From Plectrocnemia conspersa (Eukaryota > Arthropoda > Insecta > Trichoptera > Polycentropodidae), in contig VTFK01000334.1 of the NCBI GenBank assembly GCA_009617715.1, positions 434,001 through 498,000 of the forward strand: a DNA stretch of 64,000 bases. The letters run 5' to 3'. This document shows positions 11,098 to 23,506 of this stretch, in pieces. The notes beneath the pieces were generated by a model. That model was given only the letters and a program-made list of their open reading frames with translations, did no database searches and was not told the DNA's origin. Positions within the stretch are counted from its first letter, which is position 1. Every line of letters starts with the position of its first letter. The position numbers and the translations under genes were made by a program.

Positions 11098-12232
11098 TAC
11101 AGGCGGCCCTCGACTTTCGCACATAATTGGTTCCTGAAAATGTGTGCGAATGTTGAATGTACGAAAGTCGAGGGAAGTAAAAAAAATTGAAATTGTGTGT
11201 ATTTTAAAATATTTATTTATCAAGTAAATATAAGAGGTTTAAGAGGCGTTTAAGAGACACGTTTAAGTGGGGTTACCGGGATTTTCCCTTGAAAAGTTAT
11301 CAAAAGTTAGCTGTTTTCCACTATTCTTTTTCTCTTCTTCATATAGTATTTTATAACATGCTATGTTTTTATTGAGCGCCCCACGCACTTGAGATATGCT
11401 ATCTCCATTGAGATCACAATCTTCCATAATATTTAAAAATTTGTCAAGGTGCGTGAAGGTTTCATTAATATTTTTCATTGTTAAAGAGTTTTCCAAAATA
11501 AACCTGTGTCATCTACATTAAATATTTGGCTAGAGGAATATTCTCCATCATCAATAATTTTGGATAATTATGAAATAAATTCTTTTGCAACATCTTTATC
11601 CGCATCAGCCGATTCTCCAGTAAATTTAATATTATGAAAAGAATAGCTCATATTTAAATTATAAAATCAACCGTTACTTGCATGAAAAACCGTGTTAAAA
11701 TCTTTTTTCAATCTATCCTTCCAATCTTTGTGCAAACTAAGAGCTTTTGCTTGAATAATTGAAATACTCAGAGGGACATCTTTTTGATGTTGGTCATCGA
11801 TCCACGATGACAAAGATTTTCCATTTCATCCATGTTTTTTTTGCTGTGTTTTTTTGGAAACATATTTTTAAAGATTGCGGAAATATATCTTTATTTTCCA
11901 CAATTTTGAACGTATTTCTTAATTATATTTTTATTTTGCAAAATTGAACATATCGTAGACCTGTTTTTATCATACGAACGTCCGATTGAAGCAAAAGATT
12001 CACCGCTATCAGAACGTCTAATAATTTCCATCTTTGTCTTGAATCGTGTGAAGTTTATTAGTCCTTGATTTATTTTTGTTCGTATCAACACAAGTTTTTC
12101 CGTTACTTACTCGTGTCTATATATTTTTTTTTTTAAAAAAAAAAAATTAAATTTAAGAAAACTGTTTTTTTTTTAAATGTTGAACACGAATTGTGCGAAA
12201 GTCGAACGTCCGAAAGTCGAGGACCGCCTGTA
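11098..12232 (-). mobile_element. Internally deleted pogo/Tigger-type DNA transposon
   Basis: The ends are clear: CAGGCGGCCCTCGACTTTCG starts at 11100, and its near-exact complement (CGAAAGTCGAGGACCGCCTG) ends at 12230. Each is flanked by TA (11098-11099 and 12231-12232), the target duplication of Tc1/mariner/pogo elements. The ends carry further CGACTTTCG-type subterminal repeats, for example CGAAAGTCG just inside both termini. The interior encodes minus-strand remains of a CENP-B/pogo-type transposase, from an N-terminal helix-turn-helix through the first catalytic region to the extreme C-terminus, with the middle of the catalytic domain missing. It is therefore a non-autonomous deletion derivative that also carries several stop codons. 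Confidence 0.85.
11263..12091 (-). pseudogene. pogo/Tigger transposase remnant (HTH, partial DDE, C-terminal tail)
   Basis: The minus-strand frame 12091-11891 contains KMEIIRRSDSGESFASIGRS, then KNRSTICSILQNK. This is the CENP-B-type N-terminal helix-turn-helix that binds the element ends. Next, about 11810-11490, come SWIDDQ...VPLSISIIQAKALSL, HNIKFTGESADADKDVA and FNVDDTGLFWK (11490-11519). In NVDDTG the first Asp fits the first catalytic residue of the DDE domain. This section is cut by TGA where Trp is expected and by TAA codons. The reading then jumps into the C-terminal tail (11496-11263; LDKFLNIMEDCD...YKILYEEEKKNS), so the second and third catalytic residues are deleted. Not functional. 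Confidence 0.75.
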
Positions 12233-13330
12233 TTCCAATGTGTTAAGTGTTTTAGTAAATGTGTATTACCAGCAACATGTATTACCAACAACATATATTG
12301 ACTAATAAATGTAATTTCACTAACGAAGCCAGTTAAAATGTATCAAACAACTGATTTACAATTTCACTGTTTAGTATCAGTAAGGTTTTCTTTTGCTTAC
12401 AAAGGTATGATTTGGTACGCGAATTTTTATAATTTTCGTAATTACATATTGCTTCAATTGCTTGTTTTCTTGCTGTTTTTTTTGAAAAAGATTATTTCTT
12501 TTTATGTGTCTCAAGTTCTATTAGAACTTAATTTCCGTAACATACAAATATAAGGTACACTATATTTTTTATTTAAATAAGAATCATATATATAAATTTA
12601 CATTTTAAATATTAAATTTATTTTTAATAAATCTGTTTTTTTTAAAAAATTCATGATTTTTCAACAGTTTATAAAAATCATTTTTGGAATTTAAAAATAT
12701 ATACTAATTATAATTAAAAAAATATGGTAATACAAAAAGTCCTTCACGATTAAAAAATATATGATTTTACAACCCTGTGTTTCATTGCGCATGTAGTTAC
12801 ATAAAATAGTACTGGCTGATTAAATTCGAGTTTCTTGTATTGGCAGCACTATAAATCAGACAGATGTCAATAATCACTTGTGTTCAAAGTGTCGATAATG
12901 GCTAGAGTAAAATTTCAATATTTAAGATAAGTAATGTATGAAATTTGCTCACTGTCCAGTCGATTACTAGCAAACTACTCGAAATTACTGTAGATCTGAA
13001 TCTAAATTTGGAGCAAGAGATTATAAAGTTGTACATTTTTCCCTTTACTTTTGTATTGGTCGTTTAAGAAGAAAAGTTTGACAGAACGAATAAGCTATTT
13101 ATTTATTGACACAATTCATCACACATATTTTGCCTTTTGGGTGTTTCAGTGACTTGTTGATTAACAGGAAAATGTCTCAAAATATATTTAACTATCTTTG
13201 AATCATGTTTATATTTTACAAACGATTTGTTTCGAGATAGTAAATAAAGTAATTATATGCCATAGAGCTAAAAGAAGTTATGTTTAATAAACACGTGATG
13301 TGGTTTTAAAGTATTAACTGCAAGTTAAAA
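12233..13330. other. AT-rich stretch
   Basis: No gene recognised. The right flank of the Tigger element (TTCCAATGTGTTAAG, 12233-12247) resembles the end of the TTAA element at 28806-28823, so it may be a diverged relic of the same family. A somewhat less AT-rich portion at 12780-13080 has no recognisable content. Confidence 0.45.
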
Positions 13331-13800
13331 ATATTGTTCAAATTTAGTGTCGAACGACAATTTCAAGGAGTCGGGCATTGTTCGGACAATGGCGAACAAA
13401 AGCTTTCGCAAAACGCTTTGAAATCGTACCGAGAGGGTTTAAAATCTTTTATGGAATGTCCCCGTGACGGTGGAGGGTAAATGTAATTTTATTAAAATAT
13501 TTTCTACATATTAAGTCGGTCCGGCGAGGCGGTACGTTTTGTTGTGTCCGGTCTCGCCCCCGCCCCACCAGTTCGCGACCCCTGCCGCGTTCATCTCGGT
13601 AATGTTCTTCTTTTACACCGGGATGAGGAGCGTTGACAATTTTATTATACACGTGCACACGTATAAAACACGTGTATTGTGTATGGTAGGCAGCCCCCGG
13701 GTGTGCATGTGTGTATTATATTATACACGCGCGGTGTGTAATTTAATTAAAAAATATTTATTCAACAAATTATATGGCGGGGAATAAAATTCATTTTGAG
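13331..13800. promoter_or_regulatory. GC-balanced island 6 with paired E-boxes
   Basis: Contains two CACGTG E-boxes 19 bp apart (13650-13655 and 13669-13674), with an intervening GCACACGTATA half-site. Further CACG-rich sequence extends to 13730. The arrangement suits bHLH or bHLH-PAS binding. Short frames on both strands (13449-13658 minus, 13539-13787 plus) have no domain features. Confidence 0.4.
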
Positions 13801-14950
13801 ATTAAAGTCGTTATATGATAATGCGCGCCTAAGTTAATTTTAAAATGTGCGTCAAAGGATTAAAATATGCTGAAAATGTTTCGTGTGTGTTTTTGTTCTT
13901 ATGTAACATCTCGGCGTTGTTGTCTGGCAATTTGACTGTTTTTGATAAATATAATGTAATAAAATATATTTAATTATAAATAAATAACGTTATATAATAT
14001 TATTAAAATTAATTAAATAAAAAACAATGAGATATTTTAAAAGATGTAATAATTTTTTACACTGGAATATTATACATTATTATTTTATATTTTGACTTTT
14101 TAAACTGTATCGTTGGCTTAGTCTTATCTTTAAATAGTGATTTTACTCTGAAAGACTGGTTGTACATTTTATTTTTTATACATTAAATCTCATGTAGTTA
14201 TTTGCTGTTGCTGTTGTTTGTAGCTTCATATTGTAGGTGTATTACTGTGACAATTAAAAAAGGAGAAAGTTGTTCTGATATTCCTCGTCATTTTTAGTTT
14301 GGTAGGTCAGGACGGAGGAGAGCCAGATATCGGTTGACTCTAAAGGTCGATCGACTCATAAGTCAGTTTGTGGCTGAACGTTCTGAATATTAATTCCTGA
14401 ACTTTTATGATAAGCTGATGATTTCCTATTATTTTAGAAAATACTAAAAAGCTAGACCATTTGCATCATGGTTAAGCTTTGAATTATTCATTTTTATATT
14501 AAGTATAAGCAGCTTGTTATAATGGTTTACAACTTAATTTATTTTCAATAAAAAAAATATGTATCAAATTAAAAAAATGTGATTCCTAGAGTAAAATATA
14601 AAAAGGTCAAAAATAGTGCAACATATTTAACATAAAAAAAAATTCAAAACATTTTTTTATTGTAACAAATTTTATTTTAATCAACCATCTAGTTAAAATA
14701 ATTAGGAATCTCTAGTTATAATTATAAATTTAATGTTGTAATTGCTTATAATAATTGTATCACTTATATTGCTTTTGCGTAATTGCTTTCTCTTTTAGGT
14801 ATAAGACATTAACACAAGTGTTTTGTGCAGTATTAAATTATCTTACTTATATGGAAATTACATGTGTAAAACGGTATTTTGCTTATTATTACTTTGTAAA
14901 ATTTAGATTTAATACAATCGTTTTAATAATAATAAATCGATCATAATGCA
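13801..14950. other. AT-rich stretch
   Basis: Nothing recognisable except a small moderately GC block at 14280-14400 without motif or frame. Confidence 0.55.
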
Positions 14951-16018
<1,068 letters not shown>

Positions 16019-16850
16019 GAGTCAAGTATATTAACTTATAATTTTTTTATATATAATTGTTCTAAGACGCCGCTGTCGATTCCGTTTCCGCTTCTAGACG
16101 CGCTCGCTTCAAAATTGAAACGCTCTACGTTCAATATGTTATTATGTAAATCGCTTTGTATAAACAGTTTATAATAATACATGTAAATAATTTAAATATG
16201 TTGAAATATAATCAATAAAAATTGCTGATTTCGGAGATTGGTTGAGTAATCTCTGACTGAAATTTATAATTTGTGTGGGCATGTGGGTCTCATAGCACTA
16301 TTTTGTAAACTATCCGAGTGGTTAAGAGAGCAAGTTGAAAAAAGTAATGCAAACAGCGGATATAGATTAAGGGAGTGCAAATGTGGTAGGAACGTCGGCG
16401 CAGATGTCCGCCAACGGAATGTTTACACATTATCTTGGTCCGCTGTTCAGGATGTTGACATAAATAAAACGGCGGCGTACGTCATACGAACGGAACGTGG
16501 TTGGCGTAAAACGCAAACAAAACACAGGAAAACCCCTGTGATGTAGACATAATTTCATTTCGCGTCTTGCACCCCCGCGCCTTTGTTTTTCGCGTTATTT
16601 GTTTTTTCGCCACTGCCGCTTTGTGCGATCACTTGGCCGGCACAAAAGAAATGTACGGGCGCGTGCGACGCAATTAATTAATTAGCATCTATGTGAGTTT
16701 ACAGTATGGTGGTACGAATGAGCTCCATGGCTCCCTATCTTGCTGTAAAAATTGTACGTGTGAGCTAATTTGCTATACACCGTTGTAAAATTGCGTTATT
16801 TGTGCCTTTGACGAGTGAATAAGGACGACGTGATAAATGTATATGGCACT
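16019..16850. promoter_or_regulatory. GC-balanced island 7 (candidate regulatory element)
   Basis: Two GC-balanced parts, 16060-16135 and 16270-16680. The frame at 16271-16546 has no recognisable domain. CpG-rich strings such as CGGCGGCGTACGTCATACG are present. Regulatory function is inferred from composition. Confidence 0.32.
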
Positions 16851-18390
16851 TACAGAATTCGACCAAGAAGACATTTAATTTTATGGTGCTGCAGTTATAC
16901 AGATCTTTAGACTAGCCACTCATCAAAGGTAAATTATGTTATGTAGAAAGTTTTTTTTAGTTTCAACCATAAACGAAACTTTTTGTTAATCAACTCAAAT
17001 TTTGTTTTGCAATAACTATTCTGGACAGGACAATTGCTTGTTTTAGAGAATATAACCTTAGGTTCCAAGAATAATATTTTACCAGGAGTATATTTCGTCG
17101 GAATTGCACAATACAAAATATTCATAATAAAGCTGCCTAAATACAAAATACGTCTCAGTCAAAAAATGCTCGTCAATTCATCAGCACAAGAAGTACTTCG
17201 GTTGTGTTTAAGATGTTTTAACTTGTCAAAATAATTACATTTTAAAGATGGAGCAAAGATCGACTTAAAATTACGTCACGATCGATTGGTTGGGTAGCCC
17301 TGGAATACAATCGGACCGAGGAATTCGGAACAGATTTTCAAGACTCGCTTTTTCAATATATTTTTCTGCACTTTATATATTTTGTACAATAAACTATTAA
17401 CAAACAGCTCTTTCAACATTTAACTAGCTGTAAAAGTATTAACACTCGGACACTAAACCCATAAATTTGTAAATATAATTAGGTTTTAATAAATCTAATT
17501 TATTTTAACCGGTTTAATCCCACATCTTTTGATGCTGTAGACATGTATAATATTTTTTCTTCATATTTTTATATTTGATATTAGCACTATTTGCTCACCG
17601 AGTTAAGTGGCCTACAAATAAGTAGCTTCAAAATAATGTTCCACACAACCTGTAGCAGTGAAATCTATAATGTGATACCTAAATAAACATCATCGTTTTG
17701 GATTGAAATATAAATTTTAACGTCAGTTTAGAAAGTATTTTTTAATAAATAAGGTTATTAATAATATTTAACTAGCACAAAATACATAAAATAGTGAAAG
17801 TAGTCGCTGGCTACTAACATGAAAGACCTGGACTCGAATCTCATATGGGCATTATTATTTTTTAATTTCTATCGTGTCTAGAAGATGGAATTAGTAATTA
17901 TTTTATACTTATATTTCTGATCGATTATTAGAAATTAAGTGTTACTAGATTTTATTAATTTTGAAGATAATTACCGAGATGATTAATTAAAGTCGAGCGT
18001 ATTAAAAATCAAAAATATTATAATATTATTTTATAAAATAAAATAAAATAAAATAAATCATTTTAATTTGAAATACTAAATATTATTAAAAAAGGTATAC
18101 GTCGTATTTAATATATTACTATTTTAATGAAATAACTTAAATGTTTGTACAATTTTGAATTATTTAAAATACAACTATTTGATAATTAAAATAAAGTGCA
18201 GATTTTAACTTATAATTTAAATATTTAGAAATATGTTATAAAATAAATGTTATTATATTGATCGAAAATGATCCTAGCTATACTCAGATGATACAGAGCT
18301 TTTTACAGGCGGATCTTCACATTTCTATGTTTACTTTATTAGTCTTTTTTTTTTCATAATTGTAAGAAGTTTTTGAGTAGAACGATACAT
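16851..18390. other. AT-rich stretch with SINE copy 2
   Basis: Holds the SINE-like copy at 17800-17930. Short overlapping frames near 16934-17234 on both strands show no family features. Nothing else recognised. Confidence 0.5.
17800..17930 (+). mobile_element. tRNA-derived SINE-like repeat, copy 2
   Basis: GTAGTCGCTGGCTACTAACA, then ATGAAAGACCT, then the B-box-like GGACTCGAATCTC (17830-17842), followed by an AT-rich body that matches the minus-strand copy at 3571-3701 block for block. The A/B promoter box order and spacing indicate RNA polymerase III ancestry. It is diverged and probably inactive. Confidence 0.55.
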
Positions 18391-19060
18391 GTATGATATT
18401 TGACTGCGACGGCCGTCTACAGGAGGTGGTCCATGTGGGGTGGTTCTCTGGGGTGGCTGCGGGTGGCGGAACGTTTCATTATGTACACACCACTCCCGCT
18501 CAAGTTGTAATGAATAGCATGACCGGCATAGTCTCGCGACAGCCTTTACTGCCCAACTTTTGCACATTATTCATAATCACAATGGTTTTTATAATTAATA
18601 TGGCGGAATTAAAATAATTCCCGTTTACCTGGCGCCCTCCGGGCCGGCCCCGGAACTTCCGGAGTTAATACGACCGGAAATTCCATTACACTTAACTCAC
18701 TCTTCGCGGCCGGTATTATTTTATTCTCAAGTATGTAATGTGCGAAGCCGTTACGGCCGAATGCCGTAATCTAGTTGCGTGGGCCGCAACCTCCCACCCC
18801 TCCCCATGTAGGCCGCTGACCAACTATATCCCACGTCTGGGAAACATACTGTTTAACTGAACAATAAATGTTTATTGTCGACTGCCGCGGTGGTCGCTTG
18901 CCCCGCATCAATTATTACAACCTTTTTACGTAGTTAGTATCGAAATTTCATTATCATTATTGTGAGCACGAGGGCGAAACCCCGAAGTCGCCCCTAGGCT
19001 AATTGAATCGACGCCCCGGACTTAATTGATCAAACATTTTTGGAAATAGATTTTTCGAGG
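18391..19060. promoter_or_regulatory. GC-balanced island 8 (candidate regulatory element)
   Basis: One of the strongest GC shifts in the window (for example GGCGCCCTCCGGGCCGGCCC, about 18631-18650). Short frames on both strands (18331-18567 minus, 18393-18617 plus) overlap each other and show no domain, so no exon is called. Many CpGs and several AATTAAT cores. Confidence 0.35.
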
Positions 19061-20580
19061 CTCTTTTAATGTAATCGAATTAGGAAAGTAATCCATTTTT
19101 CTATGTATCTAATCCATAATAATTTAGGTGCGAATATATTAAAAGGCAAATATTTATTTATTATTTTTTATATATTTAAACACTATTAAAATATTGTATA
19201 TGTTTATTACACTACTTGCATTAAAAACCTTGCTAATTACATGCTACACTGAGGGGGTAATATGGGGTGTCTGATGGGTATATTTGAACATTGGAAATGA
19301 AATTCAGTCAGTATTTTCATAAAGTTAAATAGATTATTTAATTGACTCAGCGTTTTCTAAACTTTTTTGTAGTATTGTTCTGACATTTATCTTATGAATT
19401 ACATTTTGTTCAAAGATCTTTGCAATACTTATTTAACTAGATCTAAGTTTATTTGATGCATAGAAATTTCAAAACACTTTATACCAAAATATTAGGATAT
19501 ATTTATAGTAATAAAATAATAATATCCATTATAAAATTAAATATTCTTAAAAAATGCTAATAACAAGACGGATCCCAGTAAAAAATACTTAGACTAAAAA
19601 AAATATATCGAAAGCAGCTTTATTTATTTTGGCAGTGTGTGCAAGCTTTGAGGATAATACAACTGTTTTTAATTCAAGAGATTTCATACAACAAATGCTT
19701 AAATTACAAAATTTACATACGTTTCTATAAACGCTCATCTGAATTGCTGGTTTTTCAAAAATATTGAATTTACAGATGATAAATCAATAATTTAAGATTA
19801 TACAATCTTAAAGATCCCAAATTTGAATTAAACATAAATCATAGTTTTTCAAAAACGATCGTGACTAAAAGTTCAGATTTAGTAATTATAATATCATAAT
19901 AATTTTAATCAATTATCATACTTTTTTAACCTTACTAATGTGATACTTAGTTAAGATTAAACTAGGTCGTTAATAAATTGCTATATTTAACTAATAAAAT
20001 GCGAAATTTAGCGCATTGTTAAATATCAGAAATTTTCACAGAAAAATATGAAACCAAAAACGGCTGTGAAACATTGCTTTACAACTTTTTTATTTTCCCT
20101 CTGATGTTAGCTCTTATTTTATTAAACAATTATTGGTTTAGTTTATTCAGTCCTTTAAAACAATATAAATTCTACATTTTCTTCAAGGACTGAATTGACT
20201 GAATAAATATTTTTTTTTTAATAAAATAGGAGCTAAAATCAAACTAACAATAAGAAATCGATAATTCTAATTCAATATTGCGGCAATTTTTAGATTTTAG
20301 CATTAAATATTATAAAATACGAAAAATTTAATCAGCAATAAAGAAAATGCAGACTACATTTTTTTTAATGTTTTAATTGCATCAGGTTGTTGTATGTTCT
20401 GTGTTTGAAATAAAAAAGAATGATTTTCAATTAACCTACTTTTAGCATTTTTAAACTTTTTTATGAAACTAATTTTTGCATAAAAAAAATTAATTGCCGA
20501 GTAATCATAATAGCAACTTAATGAGTTTATTTGAAAACTGTTTTCTAGCATAAAACACATTGAAACAGCTATCCTAATTG
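19061..20580. other. AT-rich stretch with a long hairpin
   Basis: Contains the foldback at 20106-20235. Otherwise no gene, RNA or repeat is recognised. Confidence 0.5.
20106..20235. repeat. Foldback hairpin, about 50-bp imperfect arms
   Basis: The left arm (20106-20156) begins GTTAGCTCTTATTTTATTAA and ends TTTATTCAGTCC. The right arm (20185-20235) is its imperfect complement, separated by about 28 nt. It resembles a small MITE or foldback element. A transcribed hairpin cannot be excluded, but the arms are too AT-rich and long to call a microRNA. Confidence 0.6.
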
Positions 20581-20639
20581 CAATTTCTGAAAATATTAAA
20601 AAATGTGCTAAATATTTCTGAAAAGACAAAATTAATAAC

Positions 20640-20726
20640 GAATCAAAAAGTCTATATCAATTTTCTTGTAATAATTGTGACAAAATGTACATTAGTCAGA
20701 CAAACCGTAGAACTAGTAAGAACTTG
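20640..20726 (+). mobile_element. Penelope-like element fragment (GIY-YIG endonuclease motif)
   Basis: The plus strand reads LYQFSCNNCDKMYISQTNRR. This matches the signature of the GIY-YIG endonuclease of Penelope-like retroelements: an aromatic-Q-F then C-x2-C, then MYIGQT-x-R. In those elements the domain nicks the target for integration. Here the GIY-YIG Gly is Ser (YIS). The frame is broken upstream by TAA codons and ends abruptly at 20727, where the AT tail of a minus-strand non-LTR element begins. Sequence beyond that inserted element (about 21880-22320) carries a hammerhead-like core and probably belongs to the same Penelope-like copy. Confidence 0.55.
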
Positions 20727-21880
20727 CTTTTATTTATTTATTTATTTTATTTTATTAATTTATTTAGCTTAATAGCTAATCTTTACATCTAACAAATTTA
20801 GTAAACATATATAAAAATATATAAAAAATACATAACAGAAAGAAAAAATAAAAATATATAATAATAAAGTCTTAATATTATAATTTATTTCTATATGTAC
20901 GAAGGTGTTTTTTTATTCCATTTATGAAACCCGTTATATTTTTTGCTGTTTCAGTTTCTCTTGGAAGACTATTATATAAATCAAAACCTCCGTACATAAT
21001 TCCCTAGCCGTACTCGTTTTCTTATACTTAATTATCTTTAAATTTTCTCTATTTCTAGTATTATATTTATGTACATCTTTATTTCTTATTAAATACTTAT
21101 TAAAATATTCTGGTAACATATTATTTTCTAACTTATATATAAATACTAAAACATTCATACTCAATATTTCTTGAACATTCAACCATTCTAATCTATCAAT
21201 CATACTTTTTTACAATTAGTTAATCTATTTTTTATTTAAGATTACTCTCATTGCCCTTTTTTTTGTAATTTTTTGCAACATTTGTTTATCTAATTTATTT
21301 AACATATTTAATAGTGTTGCACAATAATTAAAATGGGGCAATATTATACTATTGTAAATTTTTTTTTTTGTATTTATACTTAATATATTTCTTAATCTAG
21401 ATAATAAACCTATTTTTCTACTAATTTTTTTTAATATGTTATTACAATGTTCTTTAAAATTTAATTTTGTTTCAACAATTACTCCTAAATATTTTATATT
21501 ATCCACTATTTCTATACTAGAGTTATTTATTACTATTTTGGTACTATTATCTAACACATTTTTATAATTAATAAACATACATTTAGTTTTATTCTCATTT
21601 AATTTAAGTACTTTATTCTTTAACCATATTTCTAATATACTTAATTCATTATTTAAATTATTTACAATTTCTTTAATGTTATCACCTATGCAATACATTA
21701 ATGTGTCATCCGCAAATAGATGAATTTTACATTTTTTCACGTTATTAACTATATCATTAATATACAAAACAAATAACAATGGTCCCAATTTAGACCCTTG
21801 TGGTACTCCATAAGACATTTTTATAAAAATTAAATTTTGGCAAATCACACTTTTAATAAAAATACAACTAAAACTCAAGT
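20727..21880 (-). mobile_element. 5'-truncated Jockey/CR1-like non-LTR retrotransposon
   Basis: Minus-strand element consisting of the 3' part of a reverse transcriptase gene, a short 3' UTR (about 20770-20877) and an AAAT-type tail (about 20727-20770 read in reverse). The truncated 5' end lies near 21880, just upstream of the RT GVPQGS motif. This is the product expected when target-primed reverse transcription stops early. It interrupts a plus-strand Penelope-like fragment, so it inserted later. I could not identify a target-site duplication by eye. Confidence 0.8.
20878..21878 (-). pseudogene. Non-LTR retrotransposon reverse transcriptase, C-terminal part
   Basis: The first open segment (21878-21225, 217 codons) shows GVPQGSKLGPLLF (residues 24-36), the catalytic FADDT (55-59), LNENKTKCM (93-101) and KYLGV (129-133). 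These are the palm and adjacent motifs of RT in Jockey/CR1-like LINEs. Three in-frame stops (TAG, TAA, TAA) follow within eight codons. The same frame then resumes as MIDRLEWLNVQEIL...YNTRNRENL (21203 onward), a typical C-terminal thumb/tail. A one-base frameshift near 21000-21010 switches to GGFDLYNSLPRETETAKNI, and the protein ends at a TAA at 20878-20880. The N-terminal endonuclease and most of RT are absent. It is well preserved but dead. Confidence 0.85.
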
Positions 21881-22320
21881 CAAAATGTAAACTATAGAGA
21901 AATAATTAAAATCCTAATTAAAAAAAAAATGGAACTAAATTAAAGAGACGACGCAAAAGTTAGTTCAGAGACATGGTCATCAGTTTTAAACCAAGCTAAA
22001 TTTAATCTCAACAAAATTCATACAAATATAAATTCATTTCAATAAGCAAATTCGAAAATAAATTCACTTGTTGTACGCCTAGTAACAAACAAACGAAAAA
22101 ATAATAATGCATAATATCGAATCAAAGACGACGCAGTTCAAGAGTCTGCGGCGTCTGAGATAAGGTCAAAATTACGCCCAAGATGATGACCTCAACATCG
22201 GTGGTCGAAACGTCGGCAAACGAGATGTGAATAAGAAAAGGCACGATGCGAAAGTCTTCACATCTCAAAAAGCTAAGTAATGTGTTGAATACATTCGGTA
22301 CAAACTTAAACAAAAATATA
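21881..22320 (+). mobile_element. Probable Penelope-like terminal region with hammerhead-like core
   Basis: A 10-bp-arm hairpin (GACGACGCAG / CTGCGGCGTC, 22127-22155, one mismatch) is followed by GATGATGACC...GGTCGAAACGTCGG (22182-22216). In the latter, GACC (22188-22191) pairs with GGTC (22203-22206), and GATGA and GAAAC flank this stem as in a hammerhead ribozyme. Hammerhead motifs are known in the terminal repeats of Penelope-like elements, and a Penelope-type endonuclease fragment lies just upstream on the same strand. The conserved CU before GAUGA reads AA and I cannot build a convincing stem III, so the ribozyme is probably a relic. GAGACGACGCA also occurs at about 21945, hinting at a repeated terminal unit. 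Confidence 0.4.
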
Positions 22321-22399
22321 AAACCTCACGTTAATTTAAAAAAATATGTATATATTATATATTTTTTTACAAAAATATCCAATATTCCAAATTCTTATT

Positions 22400-22860
22400 G
22401 TTCCACCGTTTAACGATCGGGCAATTGAACCTTTTAGTTCTGTCGTGTCTTACGTTTTACGCCCTTAGGCAGTAATCCTTCAAACGGATTCGAATAATCC
22501 TTCGAACGGCGCGCGCGCCCGCTCTTGATATTCGCACATAGGAGAATATCATTACGTGAATGATTTTAAACGATCGTATTATTCAAATTGCACTTCATTT
22601 TATGCCGAGCATGCTGTCTGAAACTCTTCCGAATATCCTTTGTGAACGGCAATAATGCGAAATAACTTTGGCCGCTTCGGTATCGTTTGCCGCGCCGTAC
22701 AAAGGAAATTTATTTAGAAATTGGACCGGCGAAGACTTAGGAGCCGGCACTGAATTTCAATTCTTTAGGCATCCCCTATGCCGAATTGTTTTTATTTTTT
22801 TCATTTACACTAAAAGCCCATCATAATTTATTAGGGTTTTTGAGCATTGAGCGTTGGTAC
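22400..22860. promoter_or_regulatory. GC-balanced island 9 (candidate regulatory element)
   Basis: CpG-containing block (for example GAACGGCGCGCGCGCCCGC, about 22505-22523). No frame, domain or transposon end. Candidate noncoding regulatory DNA. Confidence 0.33.
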
Positions 22861-23506
22861 CACTCTAGCTCATCTTAACTGTTAACTTCTACAAACCTGA
22901 CCTATTAATTTTCAGTTTATGTTTTCTTCTTAAAATATATTTATTATTAAGACTGAAAGGGAGCAAACGCTTTTTTTATAAAGCCGTAATTTAAAGAACG
23001 ATCATACGCTCTTGTTGAAAATATTTATTTACTTGACGGGTTTGAAGAAAACTTATAATTCATAATCCTAAAAACTGATCTTTAAATGAGCCTTATTAAA
23101 TACGCTTTTCTCATAATTATATGTCGTTCATCATAAACTTATTCTTTATCGGTGGTTCAGCCATGTGTGAGTCTTACCCGCAGCAATATTTATTTTCCAG
23201 CAGTCTCAGTATTATGCCTGTTTATGCCAATCATTCACACCCAGCGTCCTTAGATCAGCGAGGATCCCATGCAGTCATTTTTTTGTTTTTATCTTCAAAG
23301 CTAGTAACAGTTTATTTATAAAAAAATATAGTAACAGTCTATTTTGTAAACATGTATACATGGCCACTGAGAGCGAACACGGGCCCTGGAAAAACAATGA
23401 TTCTGGGCCTCATGACAAAAAAAACATTTTATATATTTTTAACATCGTAATATATTAATATGTACGAAATAAATCTTTCTACTTAGGTACGAAATAAATC
23501 ATGAGT

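Noticed and set aside
11759..11947. 62-codon plus-strand frame
   Set aside because: Antisense to the Tigger transposase remnant.
20578..20772. 64-codon plus-strand frame
   Set aside because: Wrong frame. The Penelope-like motif reads in another frame, and the frame runs into the tail of the inserted non-LTR element.
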